Source of the DNA: Mycobacterium sp.
GTDB lineage: Bacteria; Actinomycetota; Actinomycetes; Mycobacteriales; Mycobacteriaceae
Direction: 5' to 3'
Assembly: GCA_011620645.1 (NCBI GenBank)
Contig: WOYS01000121.1
Coordinates: 1-40,595 of the forward strand
DNA length: 40,595 nt
A program made the position numbers and the translations under genes. The number at the start of each line of letters is the position of its first letter. The stretch's first letter is position 1. Positions 18,222-28,964 of this stretch are shown here, one piece after another. The notes below the pieces were generated by a model. The model searched no databases, was not told the origin of the DNA, and saw only the letters and a program-made list of their open reading frames with translations.

Positions 18222-19409
18222 ATGACCGCCGTTTACCTCGATCACGCTGCCACCACCCCGATGCACCCCGCTGCAGTCGAGGCGATGGTCGGCGCGCTGG
18301 CCACGGTCGGCAATGCCTCTTCGTTGCACACCTCCGGGCGCGCTGCCCGACGGCGGATGGAGGAGGCCCGCGAGACGCTGGCCGGCCTGCTGGGCGCCCG
18401 TCCGTCCGAGGTGATCTTCACCGCGGGCGGCACCGAAGCCGACAATCTGGCCGTCAAGGGCATCTTCTGGGCACGGCGCGACGCCGATCCGCGTCGTCGG
18501 CGCATCGTCACCACCCCGGTCGAGCACCACGCGGTACTCGACGGCGTGGAATGGCTGGTCGAGCACGAGGGTGCCGAGGTCAGCTGGCTGCCGGTCGATG
18601 CCGAAGGCTCGGTATCGGCGGCCGCATTGCGTGACGTGCTGGCCTCCCACGACGACATCGCCCTGGTCTCGGTGATGTGGGCCAACAACGAGGTCGGCAC
18701 CATTCTGCCGATTGCCGAATTGGCGGCGGTGGCAGCCGAATTCGACATCCCGATGCACAGTGACGCGATCCAGGCGGTCGGGCACATTCCGGTGGCCTTC
18801 GCCGAGAGCGGGCTGTCCGCGATGAGCCTGGCGGCCCACAAGTTCGGCGGCCCCACCGGCGTCGGCGCGCTGGTGCTGCAGCGTGACTGCGCATGTGTGC
18901 CGGTTCTGCACGGTGGCGGTCAGGAACGTGATGTGCGTTCGGGGACACCGGATGTCGCTGCCGCCGTGGCCATGGCCGCGGCAGCGCGCGTCGCCATCGA
19001 TGATCTGGCCGAGACCAGCGCGCGGGTGCGTGCGCTGCGGGATCGGTTGATCAACGGGGTGCTGGCCCTGGTCGAGGATGTCGACGTCAACGGCGCCGGC
19101 GGGGATGCCCGGTTACCCGGCAATGCCCACTTCACCTTCCGTGGCTGCGAGGGCGATGCCCTGCTGATGCTGCTCGACGCCAAGGGTGTCGAATGTTCGA
19201 CCGGATCTGCCTGCACCGCAGGGGTGGCGCAGCCGTCACATGTGCTCATCGCGATGGGGTCCGACCCGGCTGCCGCGCGTGGTTCGCTGCGACTTTCTTT
19301 GGGGCACAACAGCACCGAGGCCGACGTGGACGCCGCGCTGGAGGTGCTGCCTGCTGCTGTGGAGCGCGCCCGACACGCGGCGCTGGCCAGTGCGGGGACC
19401 AGTAGGTGA
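18222..19409 (+). CDS. iscS: Cysteine desulfurase (IscS/NifS family)
   Basis: A 395-residue PLP enzyme that takes sulfur from cysteine. It starts with the family hallmark [12 protein letters not shown] (5-16); other features are EHHAVL (H102/H103), ANNEVGT (155-160 region), D181 in HSDAIQ, the PLP lysine K207 in LAAHKFGG, and catalytic C331 in STGSACTAG. The open frame extends far upstream inside the PlsC-like gene, but ATG 18222 is set by the conserved N-terminus and the TATCCT hexamer just before it. The following mnmA overlaps by GTGA, so its first sulfur acceptor is likely MnmA for tRNA 2-thiouridine. Confidence 0.94.
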   Translation: MTAVYLDHAATTPMHPAAVEAMVGALATVGNASSLHTSGRAARRRMEEARETLAGLLGARPSEVIFTAGGTEADNLAVKGIFWARRDADPRRRRIVTTPVEHHAVLDGVEWLVEHEGAEVSWLPVDAEGSVSAAALRDVLASHDDIALVSVMWANNEVGTILPIAELAAVAAEFDIPMHSDAIQAVGHIPVAFAESGLSAMSLAAHKFGGPTGVGALVLQRDCACVPVLHGGGQERDVRSGTPDVAAAVAMAAAARVAIDDLAETSARVRALRDRLINGVLALVEDVDVNGAGGDARLPGNAHFTFRGCEGDALLMLLDAKGVECSTGSACTAGVAQPSHVLIAMGSDPAAARGSLRLSLGHNSTEADVDAALEVLPAAVERARHAALASAGTSR

Positions 19410-20473
19410 GGGTCCTGGTCGCGATGAGCGGCGGTGTCGACTCGTCGGTTGCCGCGGCACGGATGGTCGACGCCGGCCACGATGTCGTCGGGGTTCATCT
19501 TGCACTGTCGGCGACGCCGGGCACGTTGCGCATCGGTTCGCGGGGCTGCTGCTCCAAGGAGGACGCCGGGGATGCTCGGCGGGTCGCCGATATGCTCGAC
19601 ATCCCGTTCTATGTATGGGATTTCGCGGACCGCTTCAAGGCCGAGGTGATCGACGACTTCGTCGACTCCTACGCGCGCGGCGAAACTCCGAACCCGTGCG
19701 TGAAGTGCAACGAGACGATCAAGTTCTCCGCGCTGTCGGCCCGCGCCCTGGCCCTGGGGTTCGACGCGGTCGCGACCGGTCACTATGCCCGGCTTGCCGA
19801 CGGCCGGTTGCGCCGCGCGGTGGACATCGACAAGGACCAGTCGTATGTGCTGGCCGTGCTGACCGCCGAGCAGTTGCGCCATGCGCTGTTTCCGATCGGT
19901 GACACCCCGAAATCGGAGATCCGGGCCGAGGCGGCGCGCCGCGGGTTGGCTGTTGCGGAGAAGCCCGACAGTCATGACATCTGCTTCATCCCGTCCGGGG
20001 ACACTCGCGCCTTCCTGGGCGCCCGCATCGGCGTACGTCCCGGTGCCGTGGTCGATTCCGGTGGCACCGTGCTCGCCGAGCACGACGGGGTGCACGGTTT
20101 CACCATCGGTCAGCGCAAGGGCCTGGGCATCGCCGGTCCCGGACCCGACGGGCAACCCCGCTACGTGACGGGGATCGACGCCGCGACCGGGGTCGTCCGT
20201 GTTGGTGCGGCCGATGATCTGGACGTGTCGACGCTGACGGGGGAGAAGCCGGTGTTCACGGCGGGGACAGCACCGGTCGGACCCGTCGAGGGCGTGGTGC
20301 AGGTCCGCGCGCACGGCGGTACGGCCGAGGCCGTCGCCGAGTTGCAGGACGGCAAGCTCGTCGCGGATCTGCGGATACCGATACGCGGGGTGGCCCCGGG
20401 GCAGACGATGGTGCTGTACCGGCCCGATCCCGCCGGCGATGAGGTCATCGCCAGCGCCACCGTCGTCCGCTGA
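19406..20473 (+). CDS. mnmA: tRNA-specific 2-thiouridylase MnmA (TrmU)
   Basis: A 355-residue enzyme that thiolates uridine 34 of tRNAs for Lys, Glu and Gln using ATP and sulfur from the desulfurase encoded just before. The PP-loop SGGVDSS (8-14) binds ATP; the two catalytic cysteines are C101 in [12 protein letters not shown] and C193 in DSHDICFIP. The C-terminal part has the beta-barrel segments typical of MnmA ([21 protein letters not shown]). Start GTG 19406 overlaps the iscS stop as GTGA. Confidence 0.95.
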   Translation: MRVLVAMSGGVDSSVAAARMVDAGHDVVGVHLALSATPGTLRIGSRGCCSKEDAGDARRVADMLDIPFYVWDFADRFKAEVIDDFVDSYARGETPNPCVKCNETIKFSALSARALALGFDAVATGHYARLADGRLRRAVDIDKDQSYVLAVLTAEQLRHALFPIGDTPKSEIRAEAARRGLAVAEKPDSHDICFIPSGDTRAFLGARIGVRPGAVVDSGGTVLAEHDGVHGFTIGQRKGLGIAGPGPDGQPRYVTGIDAATGVVRVGAADDLDVSTLTGEKPVFTAGTAPVGPVEGVVQVRAHGGTAEAVAELQDGKLVADLRIPIRGVAPGQTMVLYRPDPAGDEVIASATVVR

Positions 20474-20486
20474 TCGGGCGATCGAA

Positions 20487-20492
20487 TACGGT
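20487..20492 (+). promoter_or_regulatory. Candidate -10 element (TACGGT) for the MetE-like gene
   Basis: TACGGT ends 6 nt before ATG 20499 with no ribosome site between, suggesting leaderless transcription independent of mnmA. Confidence 0.4.
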
Positions 20493-20498
20493 TGGCCG

Positions 20499-21509
20499 AT
20501 GAGTGTTTTCGCCACCGCAACTGGCATCGGATCTTGGCCGGGCACGACGGCACGAGAGGCCGCCGAGATCATCGTCGGTGAACTGCACAGCCTGCCGCAC
20601 CTACCGGAGTTGCCGGCGCGCGGCGTCGGAGCGGACATAATCGGGCGAACCGGCGCCCTGCTCGTCGGCATCGGCTTCGATACCGTGGCCCGCGCCTACC
20701 GGATCGCACCGGGCCGCAGCGCGGTGATGCGGCGTGCGGTGAGCTGGCTCAACGAGGATCTCGACGCGCTCGAGGAGGCCTGGGAGAAGGCCGGACTGCG
20801 CGGATCGGGCCGCACGGTGAAGGTGCAGGCCGCCGGGCCGATCACGCTGGCCGCTCAACTGGAACTCGCGAACGGTCACCGCGCCATCACCGACGCCGGG
20901 GCGCTGCGCGATCTCGCCGGCTCGCTATCCGAGGGGCTCGCCGCACACCGGGCCGAAGTGGCGCGGCGACTGGGCACCGAGGTCGTGGTGCAACTCGACG
21001 AACCGTTGCTGCCTGCGGCGATGCTGGGCAGGCTGACCGGGGTGACCCGCTTCTCGCCGGTGAACCCGGTCGAAGAACAGGTCGCTGCGCTGTTGCTGGA
21101 TGAATGCATCGCGGCGGTGGGCGGCGAGATCGCGCTGCACAGCTGTGCCGCGGACCTGCCATGGAAACTGTTGCAGCGCAGCCAGTTACAAGCCCTGGCC
21201 GTGGACGTGTCGACATTGCAGGCCGCCGACCTGGACGGGGTGGGCGCATTCGTCGAATCCGGCCGGACCGTCCTGCTCGGGGTGGTGCCGGGCAGCGCGC
21301 CGCAACAGCGTTGGGAGCCCAAGAACGTCGCCGCAGCGGCGGCATCGGTCACCGACCGACTCGGTTTCCGCCGCACCGTGCTGCGCGAGCGGATCGGCAT
21401 CACACCTGCCTGTGGGCTGGCAGGCGCCACCGAACAATGGGCCCGAACTGCGATCGGCCTGGCCCAGAAAGCCGCCGACGGTTTGCAAACCGATCCCGAG
21501 GGAATATGA
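20499..21509 (+). CDS. Core-MetE-like protein (cobalamin-independent methionine synthase C-terminal domain family, Rv3015c-like)
   Basis: A 336-residue single-domain protein related to the catalytic half of MetE; true MetE is about 750 residues. The start ATATGIGSWPG is typical of short actinobacterial members. Zinc ligands of MetE can be matched to H214 and C216 in ALHSCA and C305 in ITPACGL, but the glutamate ligand position appears to be Q241 in VDVSTLQ. Short MetE-like proteins in other organisms use corrinoid proteins or other methyl donors instead of methyltetrahydrofolate, so methionine synthesis is possible but unproven. ATG 20499 is chosen for the conserved N-terminus. Confidence 0.8.
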   Translation: MSVFATATGIGSWPGTTAREAAEIIVGELHSLPHLPELPARGVGADIIGRTGALLVGIGFDTVARAYRIAPGRSAVMRRAVSWLNEDLDALEEAWEKAGLRGSGRTVKVQAAGPITLAAQLELANGHRAITDAGALRDLAGSLSEGLAAHRAEVARRLGTEVVVQLDEPLLPAAMLGRLTGVTRFSPVNPVEEQVAALLLDECIAAVGGEIALHSCAADLPWKLLQRSQLQALAVDVSTLQAADLDGVGAFVESGRTVLLGVVPGSAPQQRWEPKNVAAAAASVTDRLGFRRTVLRERIGITPACGLAGATEQWARTAIGLAQKAADGLQTDPEGI

Positions 21510-21588
21510 CAAGCACACATCGCGGTGACGTATCCGAGTCCGGTTGGTGAGGGGGCAACTCGGGCGGACCCAGACGCGGACCATGCGT

Positions 21589-21609
21589 TACCGGCGGTAC
21601 TGGGTACCG
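21589..21609. promoter_or_regulatory. Operator-like nested palindromes upstream of the alpha/beta hydrolase
   Basis: TACCG-G-CGGTA (21589-21599) overlaps CGGTAC-TGG-GTACCG (21595-21609). The pair abuts a -10-like hexamer, where a repressor would block polymerase. No regulator gene is adjacent. Confidence 0.4.
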
Positions 21610-21615
21610 TAGATT
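21610..21615 (+). promoter_or_regulatory. Candidate -10 element (TAGATT) for the alpha/beta hydrolase
   Basis: TAGATT ends 6 nt before ATG 21622, directly after the operator-like palindromes. Confidence 0.4.
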
Positions 21616-21621
21616 GTCGTC

Positions 21622-22509
21622 ATGGACAACCCGCCCGACCTCCCCGGCGTGCAACACCGCTTTGTCGATCTCGGCCGCGGCGTGAGCATCCACGTCGCCG
21701 ATGCCGGCCCGGCAGACGGCCCGCCGGTGATGCTGGTGCACGGATTCCCGCAGAACTGGTGGGAGTGGCACGAACTCATCGGTCCGCTGGCGGCCGACGG
21801 CTACCGGGTGCTGTGCCCCGACCTGCGTGGCGCGGGCTGGAGTTCCGCACCCAGGGACCGCTACTTCAAGAACGATATGGCCGACGATCTGGCCGCCGTG
21901 TGCGACCGGCTCGGAGTGGGACCGGTGAAGCTGGTCGCCCATGACTGGGGCGGCCCGGTCGCCACCATCTTCTTGCTGCGCCACCCCGACAAAGTGGCCG
22001 CGTTCATGGGCCTGAACACGGCGGTCCCGTGGCTCAAACACGACCGCGAGGTGATCACGAACATCTGGCGCATGTGGTACCAGATCCCGATGCTGCTACC
22101 GGTGATCGGACCGAAGGTGATCGCCGACCCCAAGGCGCGGTATTTCAAGATGTTGAGCTCCTGGGTGGGCGGTGACTTCGAGACGCCGGCCGAGGACATG
22201 GAGTTCTACGTCAGCTGCATGCGCCGGCCCGGCTATGCCGAAGCCGGGTCACGGTGGTACCGAACCTTCCAGACCCGGGAGGCCGCACGCTGGATGCGCG
22301 GCGAGTTCGACGATCACCAGGTATCGGTGCCGGTGCGCTGGCTGCACGGCACCGACGATCCGGTGCTGACCCCGGAACTGTTGCGGGTGCTGCCCGAGCA
22401 CTGCCCGGATTTCGAGCTGGAGTTAGTGCCCGGTACGGGGCACTGGATCGTCGAGCAGCGTCCGGAACTGGTACTGGACCGGCTGCGGACATTTCTCAAA
22501 ACCACCTAG
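21622..22509 (+). CDS. Alpha/beta hydrolase, epoxide hydrolase-like
   Basis: A 295-residue alpha/beta hydrolase. The oxyanion segment HGFPQNWWEW (40-49), nucleophile elbow AHDWGGPVA with D108, an acid near D245/D246 in GTDDPV, and H274 in GTGHWIVEQ give the Asp-Asp-His arrangement of epoxide hydrolases and haloalkane dehalogenases. The HGFPQ and HDWGG sequences favour epoxide hydrolase. A cap domain (about 135-225) holds several tyrosines that could open the epoxide. It stands alone between the MetE-like gene and ligA, absent from that place in M. tuberculosis as I recall it, and is preceded by operator-like palindromes. Confidence 0.83.
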   Translation: MDNPPDLPGVQHRFVDLGRGVSIHVADAGPADGPPVMLVHGFPQNWWEWHELIGPLAADGYRVLCPDLRGAGWSSAPRDRYFKNDMADDLAAVCDRLGVGPVKLVAHDWGGPVATIFLLRHPDKVAAFMGLNTAVPWLKHDREVITNIWRMWYQIPMLLPVIGPKVIADPKARYFKMLSSWVGGDFETPAEDMEFYVSCMRRPGYAEAGSRWYRTFQTREAARWMRGEFDDHQVSVPVRWLHGTDDPVLTPELLRVLPEHCPDFELELVPGTGHWIVEQRPELVLDRLRTFLKTT

Positions 22510-22610
22510 GAGGCCGGGGCGGGGCTCCGCTTTCCGCGCCAGGGCTGCGGTTGTGTCGTTGCCACGACCCAGGTGTAGAAATCGCGAAGTTCACAGCCCT
22601 GCAAGCAGAT
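22506..22610 (-). pseudogene. Possible 3' remnant of a minus-strand gene
   Basis: Thirty-four codons between stops encode a peptide including ELRDFYTWVVATTQPQPW, which reads more like protein than random GC-rich DNA. Its stop overlaps the hydrolase stop by sharing CTAG, the same geometry as two other convergent pairs in this window. No upstream continuation is open. The remaining bases up to ligA hold nothing else I recognise apart from the ligA -10. Confidence 0.2.
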
Positions 22611-22639
22611 TCAATGCCGGCGCTCGTCGAGCTGTTTGA

Positions 22640-24772
<2,133 letters not shown>

Positions 24773-24794
24773 CCGATACTGGTTCTCGGCTTTC

Positions 24795-25463
24795 TCAGCG
24801 CAAGATGGTGGCGACGATTCCGGCGAGATAACCCAGCCTGGCCACCTCCGAGGGCCGGAACGCCGGCCCTCCCGCGCGGCCGAGCACGACGGCGGTGAGC
24901 GGGTCACCCAGCGGTGCGGCGGCCAGCGCGGTGTCGATGTCGCGCCACACCTGAGGTACCCAATCCGCGGTCGCATCCAGTGCCTCGGCCTGCTCCAGCG
25001 GCAGCCAGGGGGCGGTGGTGGCCTGGGTCTCGGGGGCGCCGCTGCTCCCGGCGACACATTCGACGCCGGCACCGGCTGCCCGGACAACGGTGCACCAGCC
25101 CACCCGCAGCACCCGCGGGGCTTCCACGGCGAGCACCTGCAATTTGTCTCCACGCCCGCGTGCGGCGGCGATGTGGTCGATGAGCTCGAGCTCGCGGTGC
25201 GCCTCCAGCAGACCGGTGTGCGGGCGCACGCTGTCGACGTAAACACCCTTGATGTGCTCGGCAGCGGTGATCAGGGAGTCCGGCATGGCGCCGGCAGGCA
25301 GTTCGACGACCAGATCGTCGATGGCGTAGCCGGCGCCGCGTTCGACCACGTCGAGGGACAGGATGTCGGCGCCCACCGACCCGAGCGCGACGGCCAGCGA
25401 GCCGAGGCTGCCCGGTCGGTCCTCCAGCTGGACCCGCAGCAGATAAGACGGCACGGCCAACAC
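24795..25463 (-). CDS. ACT-domain protein (Rv3013-like)
   Basis: A 222-residue protein with an N-terminal ACT domain (YLLRVQLEDRPGSLGSLAVA, about 6-75) and a weaker second unit. ACT domains bind amino acids or similar ligands; no catalytic domain is attached, so a small-molecule sensor role is plausible but unknown. The same gene lies between ligA and gatC in M. tuberculosis. It is convergent with ligA (22 nt apart) and divergent from gatC. Start GTG 25463 is set by the beginning of the ACT strand. Confidence 0.85.
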   Translation of the reverse strand: MLAVPSYLLRVQLEDRPGSLGSLAVALGSVGADILSLDVVERGAGYAIDDLVVELPAGAMPDSLITAAEHIKGVYVDSVRPHTGLLEAHRELELIDHIAAARGRGDKLQVLAVEAPRVLRVGWCTVVRAAGAGVECVAGSSGAPETQATTAPWLPLEQAEALDATADWVPQVWRDIDTALAAAPLGDPLTAVVLGRAGGPAFRPSEVARLGYLAGIVATILR

Positions 25464-25511
25464 CCTGTCACAGCGGTTGGGGCGCAGCGACCCGGGGATT
25501 CACGGGGTGAC

Positions 25512-25517
25512 TAGGCT
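25512..25517 (+). promoter_or_regulatory. Candidate -10 element (TAGGCT) for gatC-gatA-pfkA
   Basis: TAGGCT ends 8 nt before GTG 25526 and argues for that start over the in-frame TTG at 25517. Confidence 0.45.
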
Positions 25518-25525
25518 TGGGCGTC

Positions 25526-25825
25526 GTGTCACAGATTTCCCGGGACGAGGTTGCCCACCTCGCGCGACTGGCCCGGCTCGCCCTCACCGATGGTGAGCTG
25601 GACAGTTTCGCAGGCCAGCTCGACGCCATCCTGGCCCACGTCGGCCAGATCCAATCCGTCGACGTCATCGGCGTCGAAGCGACGGACAATCCGCTGAAGG
25701 TCCTCAATGTGACCCGGCCGGATACCGTCGTGCCAGGTCTGACGCAGGACGAGGCGCTGGCCGCCGCGCCACGCGCCGAGGACGGCCGGTTCGCTGTGCC
25801 CCGCATCCTGGGAGAAGCCGAATGA
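25526..25825 (+). CDS. gatC: Asp-tRNA(Asn)/Glu-tRNA(Gln) amidotransferase subunit C
   Basis: A 99-residue GatC, the small subunit that wraps GatA and GatB. The pattern [19 protein letters not shown] at the N-terminus and [20 protein letters not shown] near the C-terminus are family hallmarks. GTG 25526 gives the usual length. It overlaps gatA by ATGA. The gatB gene is separated from gatCA by pfkA and an inserted DyP operon. Confidence 0.95.
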   Translation: MSQISRDEVAHLARLARLALTDGELDSFAGQLDAILAHVGQIQSVDVIGVEATDNPLKVLNVTRPDTVVPGLTQDEALAAAPRAEDGRFAVPRILGEAE

Positions 25826-27300
25826 GCTTGATCCGCGAGGACGCCGCGACCCTGGGCGCCCGCATCGCCGCCAAGGAGGTGTCCTCGACCGAGGTCACCC
25901 AGGCGCATCTGGACCAGATCGCCGCCACCGACGACCTGTACCACGCGTTTCTGCATGTGGCGGCCGAACGGGCGCTGGCCGCCGCCGCCGAGGTGGACGC
26001 GCAGGTCGCCGCCGGTGAGCAGCTGCCGTCTGCGCTGGCCGGGGTGCCGCTGGCGCTCAAGGACGTGTTCACCACCAAGGGCATGCCCACCACCTGCGGC
26101 TCGAAGATCCTGGAGGGCTGGAACCCGCCGTACGACGCGACCGTCACCGCCCGGCTGCGGGCGGCGGGCATCCCGATACTCGGCAAGACCAACATGGACG
26201 AGTTCGCCATGGGCAGCTCGACGGAGAACTCGGCGTTCGGCCCGACCCGCAACCCGTGGGACACCGACCGGGTGCCCGGTGGTTCCGGCGGCGGCAGCGC
26301 GGCCGCCCTGGCCGCCTTTCAGGCGCCACTGGCCATCGGGACCGATACCGGCGGTTCGATCCGTCAGCCTGCCGCGCTCACCGCCACCGTGGGCGTGAAG
26401 CCGACCTACGGCACGGTCAGCCGCTACGGCCTGGTCGCCTGCGCGTCCTCGCTGGACCAGGGCGGGCCGTGCGCGCGGACCGTCCTGGATACCGCACTGC
26501 TGCACCAGGTGATCGCCGGACATGACGCGCGGGACTCCACGTCGGTGGACGCCGCGGTGCCCGACGTCGTCGGCGCAGCGCGCGCCGGTGCGGCGGGAGA
26601 CTTGACGGGTGTGCGCGTCGGTGTGGTCAAGCAGTTGCGCGGCGAGGGCTATCAGCCCGGCGTGCTGGCCTCGTTCAACACCGCCGTCGAGCAGCTCACC
26701 GAGCTTGGCGCCGAGGTGACCGAGGTGGACTGCCCGCACTTCGACCACGCGATGGCCGCCTACTACCTGATCCTGCCGTCGGAGGTGTCCTCCAACCTGG
26801 CGCGCTTCGACGCCATGCGGTTCGGACTGCGCGTCGGCGATGACGGCACGCACGGTGCCGAAGAGGTGATGGCGCTCACACGTGCGGCCGGATTCGGCCC
26901 AGAAGTCAAGCGCCGCATCATGATCGGCACGTACGCGCTCTCGGCCGGCTACTACGACGCCTATTACAACCAGGCGCAGAAGGTTCGCACCCTGATCGCC
27001 CGCGATCTCGACGAGGCCTACCAGAAGGTTGACGTGCTGGTTTCACCCGCGACGCCGACCACCGCGTTCCGGCTGGGGGAGAAGGTCGACGATCCGCTGG
27101 CCATGTACCTGTTCGACCTGTGCACATTGCCGCTGAACCTGGCCGGGCACTGCGGGATGTCGGTGCCCTCGGGTCTGGCGGCCGAGGACAATCTGCCCGT
27201 CGGATTGCAGATCATGGCGCCTGCGCTGGCCGATGACCGCCTGTACCGGGTCGGTGCGGCCTACGAGTCGGCGCGCGGTCCGCTGCCAACCGCGCTCTGA
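25822..27300 (+). CDS. gatA: Asp-tRNA(Asn)/Glu-tRNA(Gln) amidotransferase subunit A
   Basis: A 492-residue amidase-signature protein that releases ammonia from glutamine for transamidation of misacylated tRNA. The Ser-cisSer-Lys triad is K80 in PLALKDVF, S155 in PGGSGGGSA and S179 in [10 protein letters not shown]. The C-terminal region [15 protein letters not shown] and [10 protein letters not shown] is intact. It overlaps gatC by ATGA and is followed 17 nt later by pfkA. Confidence 0.96.
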   Translation: MSLIREDAATLGARIAAKEVSSTEVTQAHLDQIAATDDLYHAFLHVAAERALAAAAEVDAQVAAGEQLPSALAGVPLALKDVFTTKGMPTTCGSKILEGWNPPYDATVTARLRAAGIPILGKTNMDEFAMGSSTENSAFGPTRNPWDTDRVPGGSGGGSAAALAAFQAPLAIGTDTGGSIRQPAALTATVGVKPTYGTVSRYGLVACASSLDQGGPCARTVLDTALLHQVIAGHDARDSTSVDAAVPDVVGAARAGAAGDLTGVRVGVVKQLRGEGYQPGVLASFNTAVEQLTELGAEVTEVDCPHFDHAMAAYYLILPSEVSSNLARFDAMRFGLRVGDDGTHGAEEVMALTRAAGFGPEVKRRIMIGTYALSAGYYDAYYNQAQKVRTLIARDLDEAYQKVDVLVSPATPTTAFRLGEKVDDPLAMYLFDLCTLPLNLAGHCGMSVPSGLAAEDNLPVGLQIMAPALADDRLYRVGAAYESARGPLPTAL

Positions 27301-27317
27301 CAGTGCAGGATGGTCCC

Positions 27318-28349
27318 ATGCGGATCGGAATTCTGACCGGTGGTGGTGACTGTCCAGGCCTGAACGCGGTGATCCGGGCGATCGTGCGCACCAGTGATGT
27401 GCGGTACGGATCGACGGTCGTCGGCTTTCAGGACGGCTGGCGGGGTCTGTTGGAGGACCGCCGAATCCAGCTCAAGAACGATGACCGCAATGACCGGTTG
27501 CTGGCCAAGGGCGGCACCGTGCTGGGCACCGCGCGGGTCAATCCCGACAAGCTGCGGGCCGGTCTGGATGACATCAAGCAAACCCTTGAGGACAACGGCA
27601 TCGATGTCCTCATTCCGATCGGCGGTGAGGGCACACTGACCGCGGCGCATTGGCTGTCGGAGGAGGGCGTGCCGGTGGTCGGGGTGCCCAAGACCATCGA
27701 CAACGATATCGGCTGCACCGACGTCACCTTCGGCCACGACACCGCGCTGCAGATCGCGACCGAGGCCATCGACAGGCTGCACAGCACCGCGGAATCTCAT
27801 CAGCGGGTGATGCTGGTGGAGGTGATGGGCCGCCACGCCGGCTGGATCGCGCTGAACGCCGGTCTGGCGGCCGGCGCACACATGACGCTCATCCCCGAGC
27901 AGCCCTTCGACGTCGAGGAAGTCTGCCGTCTGGTCAAGCAGCGCTTCGTACGCGGGGATTCGCATTTCATCTGCGTCGTCGCCGAGGGTGCCAGGCCCGC
28001 GGAGGGGTCGATGCAGTTGCGTGACGGCGGTATCGACGAGTTCGGGCACGTGCGGTTCACCGGGGTGGCGCACCAGCTCGGCGTCGAGATCGAAAAACGC
28101 ATCAAGAAAGAGGTCCGCACCACGGTGCTGGGCCACGTGCAGCGCGGTGGCACGCCGACGGCCTATGACCGGGTGCTGGCCACCCGGTTCGGCGTCAACG
28201 CCGCCGACGCCGCGCACGCCGGCGAGTACGGGACCATGGTGTCCCTGCGCGGGCAGGACATCGGCCGGGTGGCGCTCGCCGATGCGACCAAGGAGCTCAA
28301 GCTGGTTCCGCAGAGCCGGTACGACGACGCCGCTGAGTTCTTCGGCTGA
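27318..28349 (+). CDS. pfkA: 6-phosphofructokinase
   Basis: A 343-residue phosphofructokinase of glycolysis. The N-terminal loop [16 protein letters not shown] (5-20), catalytic TIDND (126-130, base D128), [10 protein letters not shown] and [13 protein letters not shown] are clear. The phosphoryl-donor loop is GGEGT (102-106) with K125 in PKTIDND; this combination is typical of actinobacterial ATP-using enzymes of the mixed clade rather than E. coli PfkA, so donor preference should not be assumed from family alone. ATG 27318 (MRIGILTGG) gives the family N-terminus. It probably shares the gatCA transcript. Confidence 0.94.
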   Translation: MRIGILTGGGDCPGLNAVIRAIVRTSDVRYGSTVVGFQDGWRGLLEDRRIQLKNDDRNDRLLAKGGTVLGTARVNPDKLRAGLDDIKQTLEDNGIDVLIPIGGEGTLTAAHWLSEEGVPVVGVPKTIDNDIGCTDVTFGHDTALQIATEAIDRLHSTAESHQRVMLVEVMGRHAGWIALNAGLAAGAHMTLIPEQPFDVEEVCRLVKQRFVRGDSHFICVVAEGARPAEGSMQLRDGGIDEFGHVRFTGVAHQLGVEIEKRIKKEVRTTVLGHVQRGGTPTAYDRVLATRFGVNAADAAHAGEYGTMVSLRGQDIGRVALADATKELKLVPQSRYDDAAEFFG

Positions 28350-28379
28350 CACCACCGACTCAGTTTCCGTTAGCAGCTC

Positions 28380-28413
28380 TAGTATTTGCGAAGCAGGCAA
28401 TCAATTGTGATTG
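28380..28413. promoter_or_regulatory. AT-richer patch with inverted repeat between pfkA and the DyP operon
   Basis: The 231-nt gap contains TAGTAT (28380-28385) and CAATCA-ATTG-TGATTG (28398-28413), a 6-bp inverted repeat. A second -10-like TAGCGT (28544-28549) lies nearer the start. This patch is less GC-rich than its surroundings; it may be an operator or a trace of the insertion. Confidence 0.25.
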
Positions 28414-28580
28414 ACTAACTAACTTTGGTGCGGGCTGCGCGAAGCCGAAATCGCCGGAGACCCAACCGTGATCGATGTTTCGCATTCATCGGATCGCACC
28501 GATTTCGACACCACTTTCCAGTACCGGAATGAGCACCCGGGTGTAGCGTCCTGAGCACCGAATCGGGGAGAGGCGTCGAT

Positions 28581-28964
28581 ATGAGTGACGGCGACTGGAC
28601 AACACCAGCTGCGCTGGCCATCCCGAAGGAGGGCTATTTCGAGCTGGAACGCGGACGGTACGGCCCGGTTTACCCCAAGACACCGGCTTGCCACGGCTTC
28701 TCCATCATCGCCAAGGTGAAGGAGGGCCGCGAAGACGTGGTCCGGTTGTTCAGTGCGACCGGTATCACGACTATCTTCACCCAACTCGAAGGGTTCCCGG
28801 AGGATTGGAAGGAGAACCCCGAGGCCTTCATCAAGTTCGTTCGCGATCACCAGGTGCCCAGCTTCCTCGAGTACGGCGAGTATCCCTACGTCACCGCCGA
28901 CGAGATCAAGAAGGCGCTGAAGCTCAAGGCCGCGTTCTCGACCATGCTCGACCAGATGCAGTGA
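28581..28964 (+). CDS. Small protein of the DyP operon, unknown function
   Basis: A 127-residue cytosolic protein without signal peptide or membrane segment. GGGGAGAGG lies just upstream of ATG 28581. The segment HGFSIIAKVKEGREDVVRLF looks like the first strand and helix of a ferredoxin-like (dimeric alpha/beta barrel) unit; the C-terminal half (LEGFPEDWKENPEAFIKFV, then SFLEYGEYPYVTADEIKKAL) is acidic and helical. My impression, unverified, is that relatives are longer between GRE (about 50-52) and LFSATGITT, so an in-frame internal deletion is possible. It overlaps the peroxidase gene by GTGA, indicating joint function. Confidence 0.6.
   Translation: MSDGDWTTPAALAIPKEGYFELERGRYGPVYPKTPACHGFSIIAKVKEGREDVVRLFSATGITTIFTQLEGFPEDWKENPEAFIKFVRDHQVPSFLEYGEYPYVTADEIKKALKLKAAFSTMLDQMQ

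Noticed and set aside
28398-28413. Inverted repeat considered as the terminator of pfkA
   Set aside because: The stem is only 6 bp, AT-rich, 49 nt past the stop and without a T-run; an operator is at least as likely.
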